Below the pieces are notes generated by a model. The model ran no database searches. It saw nothing but the letters and a program-made list of their open reading frames with translations, and had not been told where the DNA came from. Below, piece by piece: positions 1 through 8,472 of a stretch of DNA of 45,932 nt; position 1 is the first letter of the stretch, and each line of letters starts with the position of its first letter. The stretch is from Armatimonadaceae bacterium (GTDB taxonomy: Bacteria; Armatimonadota; Armatimonadia; Armatimonadales; Armatimonadaceae). Location of the stretch: contig JAUJOK010000002.1 of assembly GCA_030447685.1 (NCBI GenBank), positions 74,252 through 120,183 on the forward strand, in the 5' to 3' direction. Made by a program: the position numbers and the translations under genes.

Positions 1-795
1 ATCGCGCACCGGCACGGCCTGCCGCTTATGGTGGATAATACCACCCCTTCGCCCGCGCTCGTCAACCCCCTCGCGCACGGCGCGGACGTCGTTGTCCATT
101 CCGCTACCAAGTTTATCGGCGGGCACGGAACCTCCATCGGCGGCCTGATTATCGACGGCGGCAAGTTCGACTGGGCAGCGTCGGGCAAGTTCCCGGCGTT
201 CACCGAGCCGGATATGTCCTATCATGGCCTGGTGCTGAACGATCTGCCGGACTCGCTGCGGAGCATGGCTTTCGTTTTGAAGGCGCGCTTGCAGGGCCTG
301 CGCGATATGGGCGCGGCGATGTCGCCATTCAATGCCTTTATGTTTTTGCAGGGGCTGGAGACGCTGCCGCTGCGGATGGAGCGCCATTGCGCAAACGCGC
401 TGAAGGTGGCGCAGTACCTGAAGGGCCACCCCAAAATCGGCTGGGTCAACTATCAGGGCCTGCCGGAGCATCCGGCCCACGCGAACGCGAACAAATACCA
501 CAAGAAGGATATGCACGGCAATACGCAGTACGGCGCGCTGGTCGGCTTCGGTATCAACGGCGGCGCGGAAGCGGGACGAAAGATTATCAACAACGTCCAA
601 CTGTTTTCTCTGCTTGCCAATATCGGTGACGCGAAGTCGCTGATTATCCATCCCGCTTCCACCACGCACTCGCAGCTTACCGAGCAGGAGCAGGAAGCGA
701 CGGGCGTGACGCCGGACTTCGTGCGCCTTTCGGTGGGAATCGAGGACGCCAATGACATTATCGCCGATCTGGACCAGGCGCTGGCGACGGTGTAA
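1..795 (+). CDS. metY: O-acetylhomoserine (thiol)-lyase, C-terminal part (5' end outside window)
   Basis: This is the C-terminal two thirds of a Cys/Met-metabolism PLP enzyme that makes homocysteine from O-acetylhomoserine and sulfide in the cytoplasm. The reading frame is open from base 1 and stops with TAA at 793-795. The PLP-binding lysine lies in the signature [11 protein letters not shown] (encoded near 97-130), and the first visible residues include the LMVDNTT motif with the PLP-contacting Asp. The tail ([18 protein letters not shown], then [19 protein letters not shown]) is typical of the O-acetylhomoserine sulfhydrylase subgroup. A metX gene lies 1.1 kb downstream, which supports MetY over cystathionine gamma-synthase. 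The real start is upstream of the window. No frameshift is seen. Confidence 0.93.
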   Translation: MAHRHGLPLMVDNTTPSPALVNPLAHGADVVVHSATKFIGGHGTSIGGLIIDGGKFDWAASGKFPAFTEPDMSYHGLVLNDLPDSLRSMAFVLKARLQGLRDMGAAMSPFNAFMFLQGLETLPLRMERHCANALKVAQYLKGHPKIGWVNYQGLPEHPAHANANKYHKKDMHGNTQYGALVGFGINGGAEAGRKIINNVQLFSLLANIGDAKSLIIHPASTTHSQLTEQEQEATGVTPDFVRLSVGIEDANDIIADLDQALATV

Positions 796-819
796 AGCGC
801 CGGGGAGTTCCTAACCACC

Positions 820-1488
820 ATGAGCCATTCACCGTTATTGAACAGCCGCCGCCGCTTCCTCCTAAAAACGGCTCTGGGATTGGGAACGGCTGCCTTTGCG
901 GTTCCCGGAACCTTTGCCCAGGAGCTTGTCCGTACGCCCGCGCAGACCGAGGGACCGTTCTACCCCGATAAGCTGCCGCTCGATACCGATAACGACCTGC
1001 TCATCATCAACGACCGTATCACGCCCGCCGTGGGCGAAGTCGCCTACCTGAGCGGGCGGATTCTGAACGCGCGCGGCGAGCCGGTGCAGAACGCGGTCGT
1101 GGAAATCTGGCAGGTAGACAACCACGGCGCATATCTTCACAGCGGCACCGACAACGCCGCGCGACGTGACCGTAACTTCCAGGGCTTCGGTCGTTTCCTG
1201 ACCGGCTCAACCGGGGAATATCTGTTCCGAACTATCAAGCCGGTAGCCTACCCCGGACGCACGCCGCATATCCATGTCGCCGTCAAGATAAAGGGCGGGG
1301 AGAAGTTCACGACGCAGTGCTACGTCAAAGGCGAGCCGGGCAATGAGCGGGACGGCCTTCTAAGAAGTATCCGCGACCCCCGGCAGCGCGCCTCAGTCAT
1401 CGTTCCCTTTGTTCCCGTCAAAGCCTTGCGTATCGGCGGGCTTGCGGCCCGGTTCGATATCGTTCTGGGAGCGACGCCGCTGGGGTGA
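820..1488 (+). CDS. Secreted intradiol ring-cleavage dioxygenase (protocatechuate 3,4-dioxygenase beta-like)
   Basis: The 222-residue protein begins with a twin-arginine type signal (SRRRFLLKTALGLGTAAFA, residues 9-27, AxA-like site before residue 35), so a folded metalloenzyme is probably exported. The mature part is an intradiol dioxygenase domain: TEGPFYP near residue 43, VEIWQVDNHGAYLH at 94-107 and GRTPHIHV at 146-153. The four usual non-heme iron ligands can be placed at Tyr105, Tyr144, His150 and His152. The family cleaves catechol-type rings between the hydroxyls using Fe(III), but the true substrate of exported single-gene members is mostly unknown. ATG at 820 is 24 bp after metY, with GGGGAG about 11 nt upstream. 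It sits between metY and the NIL/metX genes without an obvious functional link. The alternative is a structural or inactive relative, but all ligands are present. Confidence 0.9.
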   Translation: MSHSPLLNSRRRFLLKTALGLGTAAFAVPGTFAQELVRTPAQTEGPFYPDKLPLDTDNDLLIINDRITPAVGEVAYLSGRILNARGEPVQNAVVEIWQVDNHGAYLHSGTDNAARRDRNFQGFGRFLTGSTGEYLFRTIKPVAYPGRTPHIHVAVKIKGGEKFTTQCYVKGEPGNERDGLLRSIRDPRQRASVIVPFVPVKALRIGGLAARFDIVLGATPLG

Positions 1489-1497
1489 TACCGTTGC

Positions 1498-1639
1498 CCC
1501 GTCCCTAAAGGAACGGGCTGTTTGTATCAGAAAAGCCCCATAAATGGGGCTGAGAAAACGCTATCGGTGAGGAGCGTCACCACCAGCCCCGTTCACGGGG
1601 CTTCTCCCCACGAAACAGCCCGTTCCTTTAGAGACGGGG
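1498..1639 (-). repeat. Palindromic element, copy A (MITE-like or structured RNA)
   Basis: Terminal inverted repeats at 1498-1523 and 1613-1639 pair over 26 bp with a single mismatch. Inside are two short hairpins of the same format, AGCCCCAT-AA-ATGGGGCT at 1534-1551 and AGCCCCGT-TC-ACGGGGCT at 1585-1602, plus a weaker GGTGA/TCACC hairpin near 1566-1581. The reverse complement aligns with 19522-19665 over both ends, so this copy is in minus orientation. Read on the minus strand, the last inner hairpin is followed by TTTTCTG, so it could act as a terminator. No ORF is present inside. It fills the gap between the dioxygenase and the NIL-domain gene. Confidence 0.85.
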
Positions 1640-1651
1640 ACTGGCTGCGGG

Positions 1652-1657
1652 TACAAT
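1652..1657 (+). promoter_or_regulatory. Putative -10 element (TACAAT) for NIL-domain gene
   Basis: GTACAAT ends 6 nt before the ATG at 1664, which would put the transcription start at or within a base or two of the start codon. An AGGAGC string overlaps the same stretch but sits too close to the ATG for normal Shine-Dalgarno spacing. Similar -10-to-ATG distances occur before several other genes in this window. Confidence 0.45.
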
Positions 1658-1663
1658 AGGAGC

Positions 1664-1927
1664 ATGGAAAACGAAACCATCCGGGTGCAGTTGAATTTCC
1701 CGCTGGAACAGGTCAAGAAGCCGATTATCTGGCACTTTGCCCACGACTACGGACTGATGTTCTCGATTCGCCGCGCCAATATCGACGTGCATGCGGGCGG
1801 ATTTACGGCGCTGGAGCTGACCGGCCCGCGCGAAAAGATCGAGGCCGCGCTGCAATGGGCGCGCGACGAAGGGGTCGAAGTATCGGCTATCGGCTTCGAC
1901 GGCACGGATGAGTGGGTCGTGCGGTGA
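1664..1927 (+). CDS. Stand-alone NIL-domain protein (methionine/homocysteine metabolism)
   Basis: An 87-residue single-domain protein with the NIL fold (beta-alpha-beta-beta-alpha-beta, ferredoxin-like), the domain found at the C-terminus of MetN ATPases, where it binds methionine and regulates transport. The core strings are IRVQLNFPLEQVKKPIIWHF at the N-terminus and GVEVSAIGFDG at the C-terminus. Free-standing NIL proteins are known next to homocysteine synthesis genes. Here its TGA (1925-1927) overlaps the probable GTG start of metX, so the two should be translationally coupled. A sensor or accessory role in sulfur-amino-acid synthesis is inference. Confidence 0.8.
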   Translation: MENETIRVQLNFPLEQVKKPIIWHFAHDYGLMFSIRRANIDVHAGGFTALELTGPREKIEAALQWARDEGVEVSAIGFDGTDEWVVR

Positions 1928-3094
1928 CGGTTATTCCGGCAGCGTCCGTTCCGGCGGATGACGTGGTCGGCTCAGTCGGGATCGTCGTGAAACAGACCTT
2001 CTCTTTCGGCTCGGCGGACGATCCGTTCCTTCTGGAAAACCGGCAGGCGATGCCGCGCGTCGATGTCGCCTACGAGACCTATGGGCAGCTAAACGCGCGC
2101 CGTGACAACGTCATTCTGGCGCTGCACGGCCTGACCGGCTCCTCCCACGCAGCGGGTAAATACGCTCCGCAGAATCGCAGCGTCGGCTACTGGGACGGCC
2201 TGATCGGTCCCGGTAAGGTCTTTGACACCGACCGTTTTTTCGTCGTCGCCGCCAACTCACTGGGCGGCTGCCGGGGCACGACCGGCCCGCTGTCGCTCGA
2301 CCCGACCACCGGCAAGCCCTACGGTCTGCGCTTTCCCATCATTACGATTCGCGATATGGTGCGTGTCCAGGCGCGGCTGCTGGATCACCTGGGGATAGAG
2401 AAAGTGCGCCTGGTGACGGGCGGCTCGATGGGCGGGATGCAGGCGCTGGAATGGGCGGTGACGTTTCCCGACCCGCGTTCACGCCGTCGCCCCGATTGCG
2501 ACTTCGGCCCGCTTTTCGCGCGCGGGGCATCGCTTTCAACGAGGTCGCCCGCCGCGCCATCTGCCTGGACCCCCGGTGGCGGCAGGGCGATTACTACGAT
2601 TCTCCCGACGGCGGCCCGGATGCCGGGCTGGCACTGGCGCGAATGGTGGGGACGATCACTTACCTTTCCGACGAGGTGATGCAGACGCTTTTCGCAAGCC
2701 CGCCGCCGAGGAGTCGGCGCTGAGCGTGACCTGCACGCGCGCTTCGATGTGGAGCGGTACCTGCACGACGAGGGCGATGCGCTGGTGCGCCGCTTCGATG
2801 CCAACTCCTACCTGTATCTCACCAAGGCGGTCGATCTGCACGATGTTTCGCGCGGCTATCCCTCGCTGGAGTCCGCGCTGGAGCGTATAACGGCAAAGGT
2901 GCTGCTGGTCGCTATCCGCTCGGACGATCTGTTTCCCCCGCACCAGACCGAGGAGATCGTTCGCATTTTGCGCGGCACGGGCGCTGCGATGTACGCTACT
3001 TCCTGCTGGATTCCGCCTACGGGCACGATGCGTTCTGGCCGAATACCGCAAGATGCTGCCCACGCTGCGCGCGTTCATGGCGGAGATTTCCTGA
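1924..3094 (+). CDS. metX: Homoserine O-acetyltransferase, read through several frameshifts
   Basis: This alpha/beta-hydrolase-fold enzyme acetylates homoserine with acetyl-CoA, giving the substrate for MetY. The first frame (from GTG 1924, overlapping the NIL stop; an upstream GTG at 1912 is possible) gives the typical N-terminus up to the nucleophile motif [12 protein letters not shown] near 2422-2455. After about 2470 the protein jumps between all three frames: [15 protein letters not shown], then [18 protein letters not shown], then KPAAEESAL, then [20 protein letters not shown] through IRSDDLFPP, then [15 protein letters not shown] and finally [14 protein letters not shown] ending at TGA 3092-3094. 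Nucleophile Ser, acid Asp (RSDD) and catalytic His (GHDAFW) are all recoverable. At least five indels in 0.6 kb of a conserved gene point to local consensus error, though true decay cannot be excluded. Confidence 0.85.
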
Positions 3095-3097
3095 ACC

Positions 3098-4747
3098 GTG
3101 CGCGGATTGGAACTGCTGCTGAACATGCGCTGGCGCGCGGCCCGGAACGCCGTCCGCTTCGCGCGTCGCACCGTCTGCTCGGCGCGGCGCTGAGCCTGGG
3201 GGAGCCGCGCTGTTTGTTATCCTTTTCCTCATCTTCGCTGCGCTGCTCAGCGCCACGCGCGCCACCGGGGAAGAGACCCTGCACCGGCTCATCGCCCGGA
3301 CCTTGCTGTTTCTGTTTCTGTTTCTGCTGGGCGGCGCGGTTCCGTTTGTCGCCTCGACACTGTTCGCGCGGGTGATTTGCCGCTTCTGCTGGCCGCGCCC
3401 GCCCGCCCGCTCGCCGTGGTGGTCGCCCGCCTGCTGGATGCGGTCGCCGTCTCTTCGGCGCAGTTTCTGGTTATCGGGCTGCCGCTATTGCTGGCCTGCG
3501 GGTTCGCGCTTTCTTTGCCATGGTGGGCCTGGGGAGTCTATGTTTTCCTGCTCGTCCTGTTCTTACTGCTTCCCGCGCTGCTGACGGCGGCGCTGCTTTT
3601 GGGCGCGGCGCGGCTGGTGGGGCTGCGGCGTGTGCGCGCGGCGGTGGCGGTGGCAAGCGCGGTCCTGGCGGTCGGCATGTGCCTGCTTCTGGTTTCGGAG
3701 TTCGCGGGGCAGATGAACCGCCTGGGAGCGCCGGGAATAGGCCGCGTGGAAGAGATGGCGCGTCTGGATTTGCCGCTCACACCCGCGTACCTGCCGTCTT
3801 CCTGGGCCTCGGATTCTCTGATCGCGCTCGGCTCTTCTCGCCCTGACGCCGCCCTTTTGCCGCTGCTTGTGCTGCTGGCGGCGACGGCGTCTTGCGGGGT
3901 GGTCTGCATCGGTCTGGGGCGGCGCGTGCTGCTTCAGGAGTCACTGCTGGAAGGGGAAGGGGCCGTGCGGCGCGACACAGGCCGCAGCCTGCTGGATTTG
4001 CTTGTCGGTCTGCTGCCGGCAAGTGCGCCGGTGCGGGCGCTGGTGGCGAAAGACCTGCGCTATGTAGCGCGGGATCTGGTGCTGCTGTCGCAGATCGGGA
4101 TTCCGGTTATCCTGTACCTGGTGCCGTTTGTCATCGCGGGTCAGGTGGGCGGAGCGGGCGTCACCCCCCTGGATTTGTGGGTGCTGTCCGTGGGCATGGT
4201 GGGGATGATCGCTTATATGGAAACCAGCATCGTTTCGCTGTCTGCGGTGGGCCTGGAAGGGCAGGCGTTCTGGGTGGTGCTGCACGCCCCCGTTTCCGCC
4301 GGAGCGTTTTTGCGCGCGAAATTCGCCGTCGCCTTCAGTGTTTCTATCGCCCTGTGCGCACCTCTGCTGCTCGTCTCCTGCGCGGCCTTCCGCGCGCCGC
4401 TGCTTCTGTCACTTGGGGCGGCGGCGGCGCTGCTGGTAAGCTGCGCGGCTTTATGCGGGCTGGGTGTCGGAATGGCCGGGCTGTTCCCGCGCTTCGTCTA
4501 CGACAACCCGGCGCACCGGGCCAGTTTGGCCGCGCTGGTGTGGGGCTTTGTGGGGGCGGCGGCCTATGTGGTGCTGGCGGGAATGGCGCTGGGCGGCGGG
4601 GCTTACGCGGCGCTGCAATGGCCGGAGCGCGCTTCCTGGCTTTGGGCGGCGAGTGTAGGCGTGTTCGCTTTGCTGTCCCTGCTTACTGGCCTTATTCCGA
4701 TGCTTCTGGCGCGGGCGCGGCTGCACGGCTACGCATGGGAGCATTGA
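3098..4747 (+). CDS. ABC-2 type multi-pass permease (frameshifted N-terminus)
   Basis: A very hydrophobic protein of about 550 residues resembling putative ABC exporter permeases. GTG 3098 begins 4 nt after the metX stop with VRGLELLLNMRWRAARNAVR. The frame then shifts three times before 3377: HRLLGAALSLG, then ALFVILFLIFAALLSATRAT through VPFVASTLFARG, then DLPLLLAAPARPLAVVVA. From 3377 to TGA 4745-4747 it is one intact frame of 456 residues with at least ten membrane segments. The segment VRALVAKDLRYVARD resembles the cytosolic KEAKYLRRD stretch of the permease at 33.8-35.5 kb, which does have an adjacent ATPase, so these may be distant paralogues. No ATPase gene is next to this copy. The substrate is unknown. 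Confidence 0.7.
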
Positions 4748-4750
4748 CTG

Positions 4751-4992
4751 CCCTCACGCCCGTAGCCACCTTCGGTGTCTGTGCCCCTCTCCCGCAACGG
4801 GCGAGGGGTGCCGGTTGCCAACCCCGGCTCCGCGCGTTACCCGTGATGCCGTTGTAACGTTACTCGCTCCGACTGCACGCCCCGCAGGTTCCCTCTGTTC
4901 CCGTGCGAAGCCGGGGCCACTACCGTGGCAGGCTCCCCTCTCCCGCAGCGGGAGAGGGGCACAGACACCGAAGGTGGCTACGGGGGTGAGGA
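4751..4992. repeat. Long inverted repeat (GC-rich palindrome family, copy 1)
   Basis: Two arms of roughly 68 bp (about 4751-4820 and 4923-4992) are near-perfect reverse complements. Both contain the string GTAGCCACCTTCGGTGTCTG or its complement, and each arm itself contains a CCCCTCTCCCGC..GCGGGAGAGGGG palindrome. The central 100 bp holds a further complementary pair (CCCCGGCT / AGCCGGGG). There is no gene in this gap. It separates the convergent permease and coaE genes and ends only 4 bp before the coaE stop codon, so it may act as a transcription end for both. Confidence 0.8.
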
Positions 4993-4996
4993 GGGC

Positions 4997-5602
4997 CTAC
5001 AACTCCTCCCAAACCCGCTGCACCTGGGCTTCCGTTTCCGCCAGCGAGCCGGTGGTATGGATGACGAAATCGGCGCGGCGAGCCTTCTCCTCGGAGGGCA
5101 TCTGGGCGGACAGACGGGCCGATAACTCCTCCTCGCTCAGTGGGTCGCGTCCGCCCCGCCGTTCCCGCGCCTGAAGCCGCTCGCGCTGAAGTTCAGGGGT
5201 TGCCAGAACCGCAATAACCGTATCGAATAGGTTTTCAAGCCGGGCCTCGTACAGGAGCGGCGTCTCATACACCAGAACTCCGGAACCTGCGTCAGCGCGT
5301 GCGTCGGCGATGGCTTTCTGCATACGCGCGATAATGGCGGGGTGCATGATCGCTTCCAGCTTCGTTCGCGCTGCCGCGTCCGCGAAAATGTGCGCCGCAA
5401 GTCGTGCGCGATCCAGACCACCGTCTTCGGCGCGCGCCTGGGGGAAGGCGTCGAGAACGGCGGCAAGGGTGGGGGAGCCGTCCGCGAGCACGGCGCGCGC
5501 GTCCTCATCGGCGGAGCGCGTCGTAGCTCCTCGCGCCCGCAGCATCCCCGTTACCGTGCTTTTGCCGGAAGCGATACCTCCGGTAACTCCGACGATTCGC
5601 AT
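4997..5602 (-). CDS. coaE: Dephospho-CoA kinase
   Basis: A 201-residue P-loop kinase that phosphorylates the 3'-hydroxyl of dephospho-CoA with ATP, the last step of coenzyme A synthesis in the cytoplasm. The Walker A motif GGIASGKST is at residues 8-16. The family strings SADEDARAVL (residues 30-39), HPAIIARM (about 87-94) and VYETPLLYEARLENLFD (about 110-126) are present. The length matches bacterial CoaE. It starts at ATG 5602. The C-terminus abuts the inverted repeat at 4751-4992. The gene is intact and appears monocistronic. Confidence 0.95.
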   Translation of the reverse strand: MRIVGVTGGIASGKSTVTGMLRARGATTRSADEDARAVLADGSPTLAAVLDAFPQARAEDGGLDRARLAAHIFADAAARTKLEAIMHPAIIARMQKAIADARADAGSGVLVYETPLLYEARLENLFDTVIAVLATPELQRERLQARERRGGRDPLSEEELSARLSAQMPSEEKARRADFVIHTTGSLAETEAQVQRVWEEL

Positions 5603-5793
5603 AAACGTATCAAACCAAAAGAAAGCCTGAGCGCACTACCGTCTGGACAATGGTGGGAAGCCGGCAGCATCGGGGTCGAACAGGTCATCCAGGGTGGCTT
5701 TCGGCGTGGTCAGCAAAGCGTACTTCCTTACACCAACTATAGCACATCAACGCACGCCACTTCAGGGTAGTGGTTCTACGGCCCTGCTTTGGT

Positions 5794-6153
5794 TTACAGG
5801 TTGAGCGTGCTGCGAAGCGCCGCTTCGGTATCTGCCATAGGCAAGGAGCCAATGACGCGATGAAGGGCGTTTTCGATGACTGTGGCAAGATTATCGGTCA
5901 TCACCACGGAGTCAGTGAGTAACTCTGACTGCTGGCCTTCCGGTGTGGAGAGCAGCACGGTGACACGGCTTGGATGCCCCGCGCGAACCATCTGGCTGGT
6001 AATCATAGCGACGATGACCTGCGGTAAGCTGGTGTTCAAGTTGTCTGCCTGCACAATAAGCGCAGGACGTGTTTTGGCGGTGCGGAGGTCGGAGTTGGGG
6101 AACAGAACGAGAACGACATCGCCACGCTTATACCACGGGCTTGGCAGCGTCAT
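5794..6153 (-). CDS. MazF/PemK-like toxin (mRNA interferase)
   Basis: A 119-residue protein starting MTLPSPWYKRGDVVLVLFPN. The RGDVVLVLFPNSDLRTAKTRPALIV stretch (residues 10-34) is the classic beginning of the MazF/PemK barrel (GDV..V.FP, K.RPALV), and HPSRVTVLL plus SVVMTDNLATV match the later conserved part. The family cleaves single-stranded RNA at short motifs unless bound by its antitoxin. The ATG at 6153 overlaps the 3' end of the upstream antitoxin by 26 bp, the usual toxin-antitoxin order, and is preferred over a longer frame that would run through antitoxin sequence. The 190 bp downstream of the stop holds no convincing gene. Confidence 0.85.
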   Translation of the reverse strand: MTLPSPWYKRGDVVLVLFPNSDLRTAKTRPALIVQADNLNTSLPQVIVAMITSQMVRAGHPSRVTVLLSTPEGQQSELLTDSVVMTDNLATVIENALHRVIGSLPMADTEAALRSTLNL

Positions 6154-6379
6154 AGTTATCGTAAACGTCCATTTCCGGCTGGTTCCAGTCCTCGGCAAAG
6201 GAAGCGAGGCGCGCACGCAGTTCCGCCGCCTGCGCCGGGTCAATGCCCTGTGCTTTTAAGTTAATGTCATGGGAGGGCAGGAAGGTGACGATAACCGGGG
6301 CCTCGTCCCCTACATCGCCGGGCACTTCGGTCAGTTCTACCTGGCCGTTCCGGTAAACTCCTCGGATGCTGGTGAGCAT
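6128..6379 (-). CDS. Antitoxin of the MazF-like toxin (DUF104-like N-terminus)
   Basis: An 83-residue acidic protein. The N-terminus MLTSIRGVYRNGQVELTEVP resembles the AF2212/DUF104-type beta-hairpin of small antitoxins that pair with PIN or MazF toxins. The C-terminal half (AAELRARLASFAEDWNQPEMDVY) looks like the flexible helix that wraps a toxin. It overlaps the toxin gene by 26 bp, consistent with co-translation. ATG 6379 directly follows the stop of a doubtful small ORF. Such antitoxins normally bind their own promoter, but no clear operator was identified here. Confidence 0.75.
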   Translation of the reverse strand: MLTSIRGVYRNGQVELTEVPGDVGDEAPVIVTFLPSHDINLKAQGIDPAQAAELRARLASFAEDWNQPEMDVYDNYDAAKPVV

Positions 6380-6622
6380 TTAGTCTTCCTCGCCGGTTGA
6401 AACCAACCTAACTGCATTGGCTTGATTATTGTACCCTTTCGTGCTGCACGGTTCTGGCCTCGTAACAATATCAGCCCAACGACTGACTATCTCACGGCGC
6501 GAGTACCTGCCCCGAAACGCCAGAGAGCTTTCGCAAAGTGAACGACGGAAACGACTGATCTCACGTCCAGTGCAAAGCCGCCTTGCTTTGCGAAGTTGGC
6601 CCAGCGGCAACAGGTCATTCAC
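6380..6622 (-). CDS. Doubtful small protein upstream of toxin-antitoxin pair
   Basis: An 80-codon frame from GTG 6622 to TAA 6380-6382, ending exactly before the antitoxin ATG and beginning by overlapping the stop of the truncated gene at 6622-6680. The product is Arg/Ser-rich (SRFRRSLCESSLAFRGRYSR) with no domain I recognise. The tight spacing on both sides suggests a real or formerly real operon member, but the codon use and composition look less gene-like than the neighbours. It could be a frameshifted remnant. Confidence 0.3.
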   Translation of the reverse strand: MNDLLPLGQLRKARRLCTGREISRFRRSLCESSLAFRGRYSRREIVSRWADIVTRPEPCSTKGYNNQANAVRLVSTGEED

Positions 6623-6680
6623 TATTCATCGGGTTCATAGCCGAACTCGTCTTTAAACCAGGTCTTTGCCTGGTCTGGAG
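6622..6680 (-). pseudogene. 3' remnant of a small gene cut by the IS end
   Basis: The minus strand reads TPDQAKTWFKDEFGYEPDE then TAG at 6622-6624. This protein-like tail starts exactly where the IS3-type terminal sequence TGAACCCCTTTTACCGGACA (from 6681) begins, so the 5' part of the gene appears to have been displaced by the insertion. The family is not recognised. Confidence 0.4.
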
Positions 6681-7370
6681 TGAACCCCTTTTACCGGACA
6701 CGGCTTCAAGCAAGCTCGGCTGCTAACTGACGAATAAGCGCCTCGAACTCCTGGGGCGACTGGTAATCCAGGCTGGAATGCGTAGTCGCTTCTGGTTGTA
6801 GACCGCTTCGATAAACGGGCCGATATTGTCCAGGGCCTCTGGATAGTTCTGGTACTCTTTGAGGTACACCTCCTCGCGTTTAGCGTTTTGAAGAAGCTCT
6901 CGGCTTTGGCGTTGTCGTAGGGGTTGCCTTGGCAGACATGCTTATCTATGCCCGCGCTTTCCAGGCGCAGCACGTAATCGGCGCTGGCGTACTGCACACC
7001 GCGGTCCGAATGATGAAGCAATCGGCTGGTGGGTCGCGGCGGATAGGGCCATCTCCAGTGCGGCCAGCGTCAGGCGCGGTCAATGTCCCGAGAAAGGTGC
7101 CAACCGACCCAGAAGCGGGGAAAGCCGTCCACAAGCGCGGCCAGATAACAGAAGCCACTACTGGACGGTGCGCCACCACGGTCAGGCCAATGTCGCTGGG
7201 GCCCAGGAGGTGGCAATATCCTCAAAGCCTCACCCATGGCTCTTGTTCTCTTGATGCGGGTCGCGATAGTGATCTTTGCCAGTGCCGCTCTGGATAATAA
7301 TGGCGTTGTTCCACGGTCGCCGTATCCGCCCATATCCTCATCGCCGTTGATGGTCACCGCTGGTGCCGCG
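6681..7370 (-). mobile_element. Degenerate IS3-family element, 3' part of orfB transposase with one terminal repeat
   Basis: On the minus strand the integrase core of an IS3-family OrfB is readable in pieces: GFCYLAALVDGFPRFWVGWH (7110-7180 region), HHSDRGVQYASADYVLRLE (near 6960-7015) and GNPYDNAKAESFFKTL (near 6900-6935), which carry the central D of the DDE triad (HSDRG) and its E (NAKAESFF). The frame is broken near 7070 and after 6890. The outer end TGAACCCCTTTTACCGGACA at 6681-6700 looks like an IS3 terminal repeat. The orfA and the N-terminal half of orfB are missing. The element runs directly into the truncated S1 gene. The inner boundary is uncertain, somewhere between 7230 and 7375. 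Confidence 0.8.
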
Positions 7371-8386
7371 AGCTTGAGCACCATGACCTGAAGCTCATCG
7401 CCCACCTTCACCACGTCGGAAGGGTGCTTGACACGCGTCCAGCTCATCTCCGACACATGCAGCAGACCGTCGATACCACCCAGGTCAACGAACGCGCCAT
7501 AGTCGGTGACACGGCGTACGACGCCGGTGCGCACCTGCCCTTCGCCCAGTGAGCCGATAGTCTCGTCCTTCTGCTTGGCCCGCTCCTCTTCGGTGGCGAG
7601 GCGGTGCGACAGAACCACCTTGCGGTGCTCTCGGTCCACCTCCAGCACTTTGAGCGGGACGCTCTGGCCGACGAACTTCTCCAGGTTCTTGAGCTTGCCG
7701 TTGCCGACATGCGAGGCGGGAACGAAGCCGCGAATCCCCAGGTCCACCACCAGGCCGCCCTTGACCCGGTCGCTCACCATGGCCTGAATGCTCGCACCGC
7801 TTTCCAGCGCTTCCTGAACGCGGTCCCAGGCTTTCTCGAAGTCGGCGCGCTTTTTGGACAGCAGCAGGTTGCCGTCCTTACCCGCCGGGTCGATTACCAG
7901 CACTTCGATGCGGTCGCCGACCTTGACCACGTCTTCGACATTGGTGATCGGCTCGCGCGAAAGCTCGTTCGGGCGCACCAGGCCCTCGGTCTTGGTGCCC
8001 ACGTCCACCAGGACGCCGTCACTGTCGATGTGGACGACGGTTCCCGTCACCACATCGCCCGCCGAAAGCTCGCGCGTCGCGCCGCCGTCGAAGCGGTCAT
8101 TGCGCCGTCCGCGTCCGCCGCGATCATTGCCGCCGCCGCCGCCGGGCACCTCGATCTGGTCGAGCGGGGGCATCTCCTCGATCTCCTGCGCCCCGTTTTC
8201 TTCGGGCGCATCCACGGACAGCGCCGCCGCATCCGCCGCAGGCGCGTCCGGGCCATCCGCGGTCAGCGCGGCAGGCGTCGCGACGCCGTTTGCGCTGCCG
8301 GTGGAGAAAGAGGCGGGCGCGTCCGAAGATTCCGTCTGCTGCGGGGTCTCTTCGGCAGGTAGAGCGCCGGTCGTTTCGTCGGGCAT
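7370..8386 (-). pseudogene. rpsA: S1-domain RNA-binding protein (ribosomal protein S1-like), truncated by IS fragment
   Basis: ATG 8386 with AAGGAGCA about 6 nt upstream. Residues 1-105 are an Ala/Pro/Glu-rich low-complexity tail with a GGGGGNDRGGRGRR patch. S1 OB-fold domain 1 covers about 107-175 (AGDVVTGTVVHIDSDGVLVDVG), domain 2 about 192-260 (GGLVVDLGIRGFVPASHVG) and domain 3 from about 277 ([20 protein letters not shown]). Domain 3 breaks off after LQVMVLKL near 7372, where IS3-like sequence begins. The frame stays open by chance to 7070. Ribosomal S1 proteins normally carry four to six such domains, so the C-terminal part is missing. It is either a broken extra copy or an assembly join. 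S1 binds mRNA on the 30S subunit. Confidence 0.8.
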
Positions 8387-8472
8387 TCTGATAAGTGCTC
8401 CTTAGGTCGCGGCGGTATTGGCCGCGAGAACTACACTACATAAACAGGTTGTATTTTGGTATAAAACAAAAT

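Noticed and set aside
1498-1639. Element A as a CRISPR-like or tRNA feature
   Set aside because: No repeated direct units with spacers and no cloverleaf with conserved T-loop; the pairing is an outer stem with hairpins.
5603-5793. Possible antitoxin tail (TPKATLDDLFDPDAAGFPP) on the minus strand
   Set aside because: The frame is interrupted by a stop within 40 codons and has no start; too short to call more than a possible remnant.
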